From CAYYGL01 sp964471235 (GTDB taxonomy: Bacteria > Calditrichota > Calditrichia > RBG-13-44-9 > J075): a stretch of 13,591 bases of DNA. Positions 6,978 through 13,591 of this stretch are shown here, piece by piece. A model generated the notes under the pieces. It saw nothing but the letters and a program-made list of their open reading frames with translations, was not told the origin of the DNA and did no database searches. The stretch lies in the NCBI GenBank assembly GCA_964471235.1, contig CAYYGL010000133.1, positions 1 through 13,591 of the forward strand. Direction: 5' to 3'. Numbering within the stretch: position 1 is the first letter of the stretch; each line of letters opens with the position of its first letter. The position numbers and the translations under genes were made by a program.

Positions 6978-9197
6978 ATGACGACTCGCAATAACATTAC
7001 CCACTATTTTGAAAATATCTTGAATTCCATCCGGAACATGGAGCAAAACGCGCATATTTTTTCTCAACTGCACACCATCGCCGATGAATTATCTCAGTTG
7101 GAAAAATATGTCAAGAATTCCTTTGAAACGCTTGACAATCATTTTCAGGCGTATATCAAGCAAATCAATTTGCTTTCCGGCTTAATCGAATTTCAGCGCA
7201 AGGTAGTTCATTTTAGCACCCCTGAAGAAATGCAGGCTGCTGTGTTCGCCTACCTCCAGGAGAATGTTCCCTTCGATCATGCATTTATTTACATGACCTT
7301 TTCCGATTTCGAAGAAAAAAACAATATCATTGCGTCAGAAGCAGCCCGGATACCTCTTTACCAAAAATTTTTGTCTCATCATTCCAATTTTCAAGAATTA
7401 AAAGCCCTGATATATGAAAAAGACCTGGGAATTTTATTGAGCGATGTGGAACATGGTGACGGCAGCAAAATTCACTGGAAGTGGCTGAAGGCAAAATCCG
7501 CTATTCTGTTTCCGCTCCGGATGCAGGGGAAATTTTTGGGAATGGGGGTGATGACTTCACGGGAATCGTTACTGTTAAATCACCTCTCTTTTGTCAATTT
7601 GATTTCCGGTATTCTTTCTTTGCTTCTTTTCCAGCATTTCTATTTTTTCCATTTAAAACGGCGTCTCTTTAAGCAAGTTAAATTGCAGAAGATACTGGAA
7701 GAGATGAAGTATGCGGAGTATTTTGAGCGAGGACCCCTGGCGATATTTTCACTGGATCAAAAGGGCGTTATCCTGCATGTCAATGCTGCCGGCTTACAGA
7801 CTTTGAAATCTCCCAAAGAAAACGTTGTCGGTGAAAAATTCCTCAACTTTATCCCGCGCGAGCATCACCAGGCTTTGGAGAATCTGATCAATCAATTGCA
7901 GGGGGGGGAACTCCGGTATTACCAGTGCCCGGTTGACCTCGATCATTCCCGCCGTATCTGGGATTTGTATATTACCAATATGGAACTGCACGAACGGTTT
8001 AACTTAACCGGTATTTTTGCTGTGGATGTGACCACCCACTACTACCAGGAACAACAACAGCGCCAGCGGGACCTCTTAAACCAAATCAATCAATTTGCCA
8101 CCATGATGATGGGCAATGTGAATAATCTGCTAAATGTATTAGTGCCCAATCTCAGTTTAATTAAATCACAATTACCCGAGGAGCATCAAGTGCAACCCCA
8201 TTTAACTGCTATGGAAAATTCGTTAAAACAGACTGAACTGCTGATGAAGAAGTTTGTGAATTATGATTTGAGTGATATTGAACAGCCGACTGAGTTAAAT
8301 TTAAATTCGATTATCCAGGATATTGTGGAACGGTTTAAAGAAACCTTTAGAGAAAATATTGAATTCAAGGTTTCCCTGGACCCGGGGATTCCCCAACTTC
8401 AGTTATATCCCAACCGAATTACCCGTTTAATTCGCATCTTCACCCAGAACAGCCTGGAAGCCATCAAAAGCAAGGGGTATATTAAAATTTCTACCCAGCT
8501 TTTTCATCATAAAAAAGACGAGGTTCTCCCGCCCCACATGTTTTACCTGCCCCGGGGAAAATATATTGAGTTGACTTTTGAGGATAATGGCAAGGGCATT
8601 CACCCGGCTCATTTGCCGCATATTTTCAAGCCTTTTTTTACCACTAAAATCAATAACGAAGGGGTCGGTTTGGGGCTTTTTGTGGCATATACCATCATTA
8701 ATGAACTCCAGGGGCATGTTTTCGTTTCCAGTGAACCCGGCAGAACCGTCTTTTTTGTTTATCTCCCAATACGCAGCAATCGCCAGATGCAAAAAGCGCT
8801 GCCCCGAAAAACAGGGTCCAGCACTTCCCGGGCTCATCGGATATTGGTGGTGGATGATGAATATAATATCCGTTCCATGCTGAAAGAAATTTTTGAGATG
8901 AACGGTTATACCGTCTATACCGCCGCCAATGGCCAGGAGGGGGTGGCTATCTACGACCAGCACCGGGATGAGATCGATCTGGTGATTCTGGATATGGTAA
9001 TGCCGGTAATGGACGGAAAATCGACTTTTCGGGAAATTAAGAAACGAAATAAATCCCAGAAAGTGTTGGTGATTACCGGCTACTCAGACCGGGAAGATTT
9101 ACAAGAGATATTACAGAATGGCGCCCTGGCTTTTCTGAACAAACCCTTCCAGATAAATGATATTGTGGAAAAAGTGAAAGGCGTTTTAGAAGATTAA
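6978..9197 (+). CDS. GAF-PAS hybrid kinase-like protein with receiver, lacking the phosphoacceptor histidine
   Basis: A 739-residue protein with no clear membrane segment. Order: helical N-terminus (1-70), GAF-like domain (about 70-225), PAS (about 245-355), dimerisation helices (about 362-430), HATPase (about 440-600) and receiver (about 620-739). The H-box position reads FATMMMGNVNNLLNVL, where related hybrid kinases have a His-Asp pair before a phenylalanine and NNLL; Gly379 and Asn380 replace that pair. The N-box keeps Asn491, but Ile487 stands where the first Asn is usual. EDNGKGI, FKPFFTTK and GVGLGL are intact, so ATP binding is plausible. The receiver is complete: Asp626-Asp627, Asp672, Thr700, Lys722. 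It probably cannot autophosphorylate in the usual way and may be an ATP-sensing pseudokinase whose receiver is phosphorylated by another kinase. The ATG at 6978 has AAAGGA rather far upstream (6960-6965). Confidence 0.88.
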   Translation: MTTRNNITHYFENILNSIRNMEQNAHIFSQLHTIADELSQLEKYVKNSFETLDNHFQAYIKQINLLSGLIEFQRKVVHFSTPEEMQAAVFAYLQENVPFDHAFIYMTFSDFEEKNNIIASEAARIPLYQKFLSHHSNFQELKALIYEKDLGILLSDVEHGDGSKIHWKWLKAKSAILFPLRMQGKFLGMGVMTSRESLLLNHLSFVNLISGILSLLLFQHFYFFHLKRRLFKQVKLQKILEEMKYAEYFERGPLAIFSLDQKGVILHVNAAGLQTLKSPKENVVGEKFLNFIPREHHQALENLINQLQGGELRYYQCPVDLDHSRRIWDLYITNMELHERFNLTGIFAVDVTTHYYQEQQQRQRDLLNQINQFATMMMGNVNNLLNVLVPNLSLIKSQLPEEHQVQPHLTAMENSLKQTELLMKKFVNYDLSDIEQPTELNLNSIIQDIVERFKETFRENIEFKVSLDPGIPQLQLYPNRITRLIRIFTQNSLEAIKSKGYIKISTQLFHHKKDEVLPPHMFYLPRGKYIELTFEDNGKGIHPAHLPHIFKPFFTTKINNEGVGLGLFVAYTIINELQGHVFVSSEPGRTVFFVYLPIRSNRQMQKALPRKTGSSTSRAHRILVVDDEYNIRSMLKEIFEMNGYTVYTAANGQEGVAIYDQHRDEIDLVILDMVMPVMDGKSTFREIKKRNKSQKVLVITGYSDREDLQEILQNGALAFLNKPFQINDIVEKVKGVLED

Positions 9198-9414
9198 AAT
9201 CAATTTCTCACACTCTAACATATCCCTTTTGCTTTCCCGGTTAGGGAATAGCGGATGGTAACTCGTCTCCACCATACATATCATTTCACACCACCCAAAT
9301 CATTCATTGCAAAACCATACGAAGCTACCGGTGGTTTCCGGGATTTCTTTTTTCGGGGATATGGTGAGAATTGGGGAAAGTTGAGAGTGACAGTAGCTTG
9401 GCGGCATGTGCCGG
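9198..9414. other. Convergent intergenic region
   Basis: This gap separates two convergent genes. It holds a small hairpin TTCCC-GGTTA-GGGAA (9234-9248) and a CGGCA-TG-TGCCG hairpin (9402-9413) just beyond the exchanger stop. Neither is followed by a convincing T tract on the relevant strand, so no intrinsic terminator is claimed. An open frame starting at 9255 overlaps the exchanger gene and resembles no protein. Confidence 0.4.
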
Positions 9415-10389
9415 TCAAACCCGAACAGTTAATAAGATAAAAACCACGTAAGCGGTCACCAAGGCTGCTCCTTGAAGCCGGTTGACATTCCGACGCCACA
9501 TCATTATGGGCCAGATTGCAAGTGTAAGAAAAAGCAGCAATGGAAATTGCACCGAGGTAAGCTGGGCTTCGTGAGCGATGGGAATGGGACGAATGAGAGC
9601 AGTCACCCCGCCAATCATCGAGAGATTAAAAATGTTACTTCCGACGATATTACCCAGGGCAAGATCAACCTCTTTACGGATTGCGCTAACAATGGTAGTG
9701 GCAAGTTCCGGCAGGGAGGTGCCGAAGGCAATGAATGTGAGACCGATGATGGAATTACTGACGCCGAGAATTTCTGCCAGCCGGGTGCCGGAGTTGACTG
9801 CTATCTTGGACCCGCTAATTAATATGGCAATACCAACAATCGATAATATGAAGTACTTGAATCTCGTGTAAGTGAATGTTGGGGGTGAAACACCATTGGC
9901 TTGTTTCCGGGCAATTTCTTTGAACTCGGTCATCTGTTTCATGGTATACTTACTCACATAGAGCAGAAAGAGAAAAAGTATCCCTAATAACGAAATTCCT
10001 TCCAGACGGCTAATCCCTTCACCGGTGTACCCCATTCCAAGAAAAACGAATGTTACCACAATCATAAACGGTACTTCCCGCTTCACCCAGGTGGTGCGAA
10101 TTTGAAGGGGAAGAATCAACGCTCCGACTCCCAGAATTAACCCCAGGTTGGCGATGTTGCTGCCCACAATATTGCCGATGGAAATTCCGACCTGTTTTTC
10201 CAGGGCGGCGACCACACTGACCACCAGTTCCGGAATGGAAGTGCCCACGGAAATCACGGTTAACCCGATGATGATCGGGCGCACCCCCAGAGAGCGGGCT
10301 AAACGCGAGGCATATTTCACCAAAATTTCCGCGCCGCCCCATAATAGCCCTAACCCAAGGAAGAGGATGATGACTTCTTTAAAAATCAT
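9415..10389 (-). CDS. yrbG: Calcium/sodium antiporter, CaCA superfamily (YrbG type)
   Basis: A 324-residue inner-membrane cation exchanger with about ten hydrophobic segments in two homologous halves. Both alpha repeats carry the family signature: GTSIPEL (49-55) with GNIVGSN (72-78), and GTSLPEL (223-229) with GNIVGSN (246-252). The glutamates in GTS-PE (Glu54 and Glu228) are the cation-binding acids of the family. The central polar loop (about 150-175) is short, as in bacterial members. It probably moves Ca2+ out of the cell in exchange for Na+ or H+; the exact ions cannot be read from sequence. The ATG start has no good Shine-Dalgarno sequence upstream. It is convergent with the hybrid-kinase gene and separated from walJ by about 230 bp, so it is probably a single-gene unit. 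Confidence 0.93.
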   Translation of the reverse strand: MIFKEVIILFLGLGLLWGGAEILVKYASRLARSLGVRPIIIGLTVISVGTSIPELVVSVVAALEKQVGISIGNIVGSNIANLGLILGVGALILPLQIRTTWVKREVPFMIVVTFVFLGMGYTGEGISRLEGISLLGILFLFLLYVSKYTMKQMTEFKEIARKQANGVSPPTFTYTRFKYFILSIVGIAILISGSKIAVNSGTRLAEILGVSNSIIGLTFIAFGTSLPELATTIVSAIRKEVDLALGNIVGSNIFNLSMIGGVTALIRPIPIAHEAQLTSVQFPLLLFLTLAIWPIMMWRRNVNRLQGAALVTAYVVFILLTVRV

Positions 10390-10447
10390 AAGTTTCTGCT
10401 TTTTCTGTTTTATCCTATATTTTTCCCACCTACAAAATGGTCGCTTT

Positions 10448-10474
10448 GCGAAGAGGCGCAGCGAACTCAGCGGT
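10448..10474 (+). repeat. Degenerate intergenic repeat, copy A
   Basis: A G/C/A-rich phrase containing AGAGGCGC, standing out from AT-rich surroundings between the exchanger and walJ. It is related, by roughly two thirds of aligned bases counted by eye, to the reverse complement of the phrase at 10567-10593. Together they form a divergent inverted pair about 92 bp apart. The region 10390-10620 has no other recognisable content. Confidence 0.4.
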
Positions 10475-10566
10475 TACCGAAAAACAATATATGACCACCC
10501 CATATCATAACGCTTACGTAGTGGTTGAGTGCCAGGGGAAAATAATTCTAAAAATTTAATCTTAAC

Positions 10567-10593
10567 AACTCTGCGACCACCGCGCCTCTGCGG
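10567..10593 (-). repeat. Degenerate intergenic repeat, copy B (inverted)
   Basis: The minus-strand reading contains CCGCAGAGGCGC and matches copy A at 10448-10474, sharing a perfect AGAGGCGC core. Its style resembles the 'CTCTGCG..CTCTGCGG' phrases that I recall from intergenic DNA of several environmental genomes. It ends about 28 bp before the walJ stop codon. Confidence 0.4.
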
Positions 10594-10620
10594 TTTATCC
10601 CAATGTGATAAACGAATCAG

Positions 10621-11382
10621 TTATAACTCATACAAATCGGATACTGTGCGCTGTTCAATGACATCAATTGCCGCATCCGAACGGTTGCCAACATACTCCA
10701 GAACTGTCTGTAAAGCAAGTTCCGGGGCATTATTTTCTTCGCTTAAATGTCCTAAAACGATCCGTTGTAAATGTGGCTTCATCACCTCGTTTAACAGTTC
10801 TCCGGCATCATGGTTTGACAGATGCCCCAACCGGCTGGAAATGCGTTCTTTTAAATACCAGGGGTAAGGTCCTTTCATCAACATTGCCGGATCATGATTG
10901 CTTTCCAACACCATGGCGTGCGCCCGTTGAATTTGTTTCTTTACCCCATCGGTAGCAATTCCCAAATCGGTGCAAATTGCCAGAACATGAGAATTTTCTT
11001 CAATCAGGTATCCAAATGTCGGATCGCAATCATGGGAAAGCTGAAAGGGGGTGAAGTGAATGCCGTTTATTTGAAAGGGGGTGGTCCAGGGTTCTACCGG
11101 TTGGTTTGGCTTCAATAAATAGGAAATTGCTGCCAGGGTATCCCGATTGCCATAGATGGGAATGTGATGCCGATTGGCAAAAATGCCCACACCCCGGACA
11201 TGGTCTTTGTGGGCATGGGTTAACACGATGGCATCGATGCTCTCCGGGGGGATTTCCTTACTGAGAAGCCGTTGTTCTATCTGGCGTGCCGAGAGCCCTA
11301 CATCTACCAGGAACCTGCCATAAAAAGTTTCCACATAAATTGAGTTCCCACGGCTTCCGCTGGCTAAGATGCAAAATTTCAT
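10621..11382 (-). CDS. walJ: WalJ/YycJ-family metallo-beta-lactamase-fold hydrolase
   Basis: A 253-residue MBL-fold protein of the YycJ/WalJ group, full length. It begins MKFCILASGSRGNS, the typical start of the family. The zinc-binding motif is THAHKDH (55-61). Further likely ligand positions are SHDCD (116-120), CTDLG with Asp139, ESNHD (160-164) and GHLSEENN (211-218). YycJ-like proteins are described as double-strand DNA exonucleases that affect DNA repair and, in Firmicutes, sit in walKR operons; here no walKR genes are near. The ATG at 11382 is preceded by GGAGA at good spacing. It lies 125 bp downstream of pyrE on the same strand, so joint transcription with pyrF-pyrE is possible but not shown. 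The family call is firm, the gene name less so. Confidence 0.88.
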   Translation of the reverse strand: MKFCILASGSRGNSIYVETFYGRFLVDVGLSARQIEQRLLSKEIPPESIDAIVLTHAHKDHVRGVGIFANRHHIPIYGNRDTLAAISYLLKPNQPVEPWTTPFQINGIHFTPFQLSHDCDPTFGYLIEENSHVLAICTDLGIATDGVKKQIQRAHAMVLESNHDPAMLMKGPYPWYLKERISSRLGHLSNHDAGELLNEVMKPHLQRIVLGHLSEENNAPELALQTVLEYVGNRSDAAIDVIEQRTVSDLYEL

Positions 11383-11407
11383 TTAAGTTTTCTCCATCGA
11401 GATTTTG

Positions 11408-11428
11408 CCTTTCAAGTGCGTTTGAAGG
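11408..11428. other. Weak stem-loop between pyrE and walJ
   Basis: CCTTTCAA and TTGAAGG can pair with one bulged T around the loop GTGCGT. No T tract follows on the minus strand, so it is not a convincing terminator. A run of nine G (11473-11481, C on the coding strand) sits nearby in the same 125-bp gap. Confidence 0.2.
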
Positions 11429-11507
11429 TAACGAAAATATTGAAACGGTGGTGTGATAGATGACCAATTATCGGGGGGGGGCGTTGTTTCCTAAGATTTA
11501 ACAGGCG

Positions 11508-12098
11508 TTATTGGTCTATTGATAACTCCCGGCTGCCGGGATACGTAAGAGGAACCCCTTGTTCGCAGAGCGGGCATTTCTCCGGCTTATAAGTGACTGC
11601 TCTGGTGGAGAAGACTGAGAAAAAGGGAACATCGAAGAGTGGTTTGCCGCCGCTGCGGTCCACAATACTGCCAACCCCGACCACAAAAGCGCCGATTTCT
11701 TCGACCAGTTCAATTACCTCCTTCACCGAACCGCCGGTGGTAACCACATCTTCCACCACCAGCACCACCTCCTGCGGTTCCAGATGAAAACCACGCCTCA
11801 GGGTCATCTTTCCCTCTTCCCGTTCCGTAAAAATGCTTCGTACATTCAACTGCCGCCCCACTTCCTGTGCCACCACAATCCCACCAATTGCCGGGGCAAT
11901 CACCACATCAATCGTGTCGCTTTCTTCCTGGTAATATTCCACAATCTCTTTACAAAAGCGTTCTAAATAATCCGGGTATTGCAGCGCCACCGCACATTGG
12001 AAATAAGTGGGACTATGAAGCCCGGATGATAATTGAAAATGCCCGTTTTGCAGTGCCCCGGTTTGTTCAAAGATGTGCAATATTTCTTTTTTATCCAT
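11508..12098 (-). CDS. pyrE: Orotate phosphoribosyltransferase
   Basis: A 196-residue cytosolic enzyme joining orotate and PRPP to make OMP, the fifth step of pyrimidine synthesis. The PRPP-binding signature is VVEDVVTTGGS (114-124). Upstream are the substrate and loop regions FQLSSGLHSPTYF (21-33) and FTEREEGKMTLRRGF (90-104), with the flexible-loop lysine and arginines present. The C-terminal tail has CPLC (175-178), a possible metal-binding or structural pair that I recall from other bacterial PyrE proteins. The start is taken at the ATG (12098); a GTG at 12101 would add one residue. A GGGGG run lies eight bases upstream, but the ribosome site is poor. pyrF lies 28 bp upstream on the same strand, forming a pyrF-pyrE pair. 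Confidence 0.94.
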   Translation of the reverse strand: MDKKEILHIFEQTGALQNGHFQLSSGLHSPTYFQCAVALQYPDYLERFCKEIVEYYQEESDTIDVVIAPAIGGIVVAQEVGRQLNVRSIFTEREEGKMTLRRGFHLEPQEVVLVVEDVVTTGGSVKEVIELVEEIGAFVVGVGSIVDRSGGKPLFDVPFFSVFSTRAVTYKPEKCPLCEQGVPLTYPGSRELSIDQ

Positions 12099-12126
12099 CA
12101 CTCATACCCCCGCGGTTGCATTCCGG

Positions 12127-12969
12127 TTAATTTGGATCCAGCAAATCCGGGTTTTTGTGAACATTGATGATCATGTTTATCTGGTCTCGCAGATGTTTTA
12201 CCCGGCTGCGAGCGACTTCCGCAAAATCGATATCGGAGGATGCATAAATAATACTTCGGCTGACATTGATTAACGCCGAATGGCCGAAATTATCAGTGGC
12301 ACTTTTTACAACGAGTTCCAGGTTGCCGCCCTGGGCACCAATCCCCGGTACCAGAAATGGCAATTCCGGCGCCACCTCCCGTATTTCGGCAATCTCACTG
12401 GTATTGGTCCCACCCACTACCAAACCGCAGTTTCCGTAAATAAAATTCCACCCCAGAGTTTTTTGGGCAACCTTTAAATACAGGGGCTCTCCATCCACCG
12501 TTAAAAATTGAAAATCAGCCGCCCCGGGATTTGAGGTTAAACAGAGAATAAAGACTCCCTTGTCTTCATATTCCAGAAAAGGCACAATGGAATCCATGCC
12601 CATGTAGGGGGAAACGGTGATAGCATCAAAATTATAGGTTTTAAAATAAGTCTCGGCATATTTGCGGGAGGTGTTTTCGATGTCGCCTCGCTTGGCATCA
12701 GCAATCACCAGCACATCGGTAGGAATTAACGCCAGGGTGCGTTCCAACAGCTCCCACCCGGGTATTCCCAGGGATTCATAAAAGGCAATGTTTAATTTAT
12801 AAGCGGCAACATACTCATGAGTAGCGGCGATGATGGCTTTATTGAATTCATAAAGTGGGTCTATTTCGGAGAGCAGCATGCCGGGTATTTTTTGGATGTC
12901 GGTATCCAGACCTACACATACAAGGGTCTTTTTATGACGCAGTTTCTGATTCAACATCTCATTGAACAT
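12127..12969 (-). CDS. pyrF: Orotidine 5'-phosphate decarboxylase, subfamily 2
   Basis: A 280-residue cytosolic enzyme that decarboxylates OMP to UMP, the last step of the pathway begun by its neighbour pyrE. The catalytic signature is DAKRGDI (Asp91, Lys93, Asp96), with CVGLDTD (18-24) and AYKLN (Lys58) at the earlier active-site strands and LVPGIGAQGG (206-215) at the phosphate site. The length and the SPYMGMDS segment match the longer subfamily 2 enzymes rather than the E. coli type. The ATG at 12969 was chosen because AAGGA (minus strand, 12974-12978) precedes it closely. A TTG at 12990 would add seven residues and place the ribosome site inside the gene. It is first in a pyrF-pyrE pair and is divergent from the M50 protease gene. 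Confidence 0.94.
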   Translation of the reverse strand: MFNEMLNQKLRHKKTLVCVGLDTDIQKIPGMLLSEIDPLYEFNKAIIAATHEYVAAYKLNIAFYESLGIPGWELLERTLALIPTDVLVIADAKRGDIENTSRKYAETYFKTYNFDAITVSPYMGMDSIVPFLEYEDKGVFILCLTSNPGAADFQFLTVDGEPLYLKVAQKTLGWNFIYGNCGLVVGGTNTSEIAEIREVAPELPFLVPGIGAQGGNLELVVKSATDNFGHSALINVSRSIIYASSDIDFAEVARSRVKHLRDQINMIINVHKNPDLLDPN

Positions 12970-13019
12970 TTTATCCTTCACCCATTTCAATCAGCCAAAA
13001 AAATTAAAAGATGTGGCGA

Positions 13020-13047
13020 AATATACAAAAGTCACCGATCTTTTCAA
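13020..13047 (-). promoter_or_regulatory. Candidate sigma-70 promoter of pyrF-pyrE
   Basis: On the minus strand TTGAAA (13042-13047) and TATATT (13020-13025) are 16 bp apart, each one base from consensus. The predicted transcript would start near 13013, about 45 bases before the pyrF ATG. No attenuator-type leader or hairpin-plus-T-run was seen in that short leader. Confidence 0.45.
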
Positions 13048-13067
13048 ATTTAAAAAAATTATGAAAG

Positions 13068-13103
13068 CACTGGCGAATCACTGGACATAGAGGAACCATA
13101 GAG
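13068..13103. repeat. Short repetitive phrase upstream of the M50 gene
   Basis: CACTGG occurs twice around 13069-13084 and CATAGAG twice (13086-13092, 13097-13103). The wording resembles the degenerate C/A-rich phrase at the start of the window. It includes the ribosome binding site AGAGGA (13089-13094) of the M50 gene. Confidence 0.25.
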
Positions 13104-13591
13104 ATGGACGTTTTTTTGCTGGGATTCATCTGGTATGCGGTTTTTTTGCTTTCCACCACACTCCATGAAGCCGCTCATGCCCTGGTGGCAAAGTTATTGG
13201 GAGATGATACCGCGTATTTTGCCGGACAGGTAACCCTGGACCCGCTTCCCCATATTCACCGGGAACCGATCGGAACCATTCTGGTGCCGTTCCTCTCATT
13301 TCTCTGGAGTCATTACACCTGGATGTTAGGCTGGGCAAGTGCGCCGTATAACCCGGAGTGGGCGCATCGCTATCCACGGCGCTCCGCTTACATGGCGCTT
13401 GCCGGACCGCTGGCAAATCTGCTGCTGGTTTTTCTGGCAGTGGCAGCCATTCATCTCGGCATCTACCTGGATGTGTTCTATGCACCCAATCAAATCGTGT
13501 TCGATTCCGTGGTAGGTGCCTATTCGGACGGAGTGCCTTCCACTTTTGCAACGTTGTTTAGCATTATGTTTGTGCTAAATCTGGTGTTGTT
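13104..13591 (+). CDS. Site-2-protease-like M50 zinc metalloprotease (5' part, cut by window end)
   Basis: The first 162 residues of a membrane zinc protease; no stop is reached before the window ends. The ATG has AGAGGA nine bases upstream. A hydrophobic first segment carries the zinc motif HEAAH (21-25; His21, Glu22, His25), placed very near the N-terminus as in compact site-2-protease/YwhC-like proteins. LDPLPHIHREPIGTILVPF follows, a family pattern before a membrane segment, and AGPLANLLLVFLAVAAI forms another membrane helix. FVLNLVL at the end probably leads into the Asn-Pro and Asp-Gly motif carrying the third zinc ligand, which lies outside the window. Such proteases cut membrane-bound substrates; the target is unknown. 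It is divergent from pyrF. Confidence 0.88.
   Translation, partial: MDVFLLGFIWYAVFLLSTTLHEAAHALVAKLLGDDTAYFAGQVTLDPLPHIHREPIGTILVPFLSFLWSHYTWMLGWASAPYNPEWAHRYPRRSAYMALAGPLANLLLVFLAVAAIHLGIYLDVFYAPNQIVFDSVVGAYSDGVPSTFATLFSIMFVLNLVL

Noticed and set aside
7584..7656. Possible membrane segment in the hybrid kinase (hydrophobic stretch about residues 203-226)
   Set aside because: It fits the last helix of the GAF-like domain and there is no second segment or signal sequence, so the protein is taken as cytosolic.
9234..9248. Hairpin TTCCC-GGTTA-GGGAA as terminator of the hybrid kinase gene
   Set aside because: The stem is only five pairs and no T tract follows.
9255..9440. 61-codon open frame on the + strand
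   Set aside because: It overlaps the antisense end of the exchanger gene, has no clear ribosome site and its protein is not recognisable.
12970..12990. Upstream TTG start for pyrF
   Set aside because: The good ribosome site lies inside this extension and points to the ATG at 12969.
13110..13150. Two copies of GTTTTTTTGCT exactly 30 bp apart at the start of the M50 gene
   Set aside because: They encode the repeated hydrophobic VFLL-type residues of a membrane helix, which is enough to explain them.

Overview
The window looks like chromosomal DNA from a Gram-negative bacterium. A predicted outer-membrane beta-barrel protein and an exported periplasmic binding protein point to a double membrane. 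Base composition looks moderate and even across the genes, and nothing suggests a phage, plasmid or insertion sequence. The style (NtrC-type regulation, HDOD proteins, many-domain kinases, short C/A-rich repetitive phrases between genes) recalls the FCB-related phyla such as Calditrichota, KSB1 or Ignavibacteria. That placement is an inference from gene style and is weak.

Left part, + strand, about 170-5878: a compact signalling operon. A likely extended -10 promoter, with a perfect 7-1-7 dyad just upstream, precedes four genes: a family-5 solute-binding protein (271-1914), a dCache-HAMP histidine kinase (1922-3742), an NtrC-type sigma-54 activator (3837-5207) and a small outer-membrane barrel protein (5216-5878). 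No transporter permease or ATPase gene lies in the window. This suggests that the binding protein serves the sensor kinase and not an ABC transporter.

Middle part, + strand, 5879-9197: a 213-bp spacer full of short perfect inverted repeats precedes two genes. The first encodes an HDOD protein. The second encodes a cytosolic GAF-PAS-kinase-receiver protein whose H-box has lost its phosphoacceptor histidine (Gly379 instead), while most of the ATP-binding core and the receiver are kept. This pair is the most unusual content of the window.

Right part, mostly - strand, 9415-12969: housekeeping genes. They are a YrbG-type Na+/Ca2+ exchanger convergent with the kinase gene, a WalJ/YycJ-type metallo-beta-lactamase-fold nuclease, and pyrE and pyrF for the last two steps of UMP synthesis. 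A pair of degenerate inverted repeats sits between the exchanger and walJ. A good candidate promoter lies upstream of pyrF. Divergent from pyrF, a site-2-protease-like M50 zinc metalloprotease (from 13104) runs off the right end. No tRNA, rRNA, CRISPR array or convincing intrinsic terminator was found.
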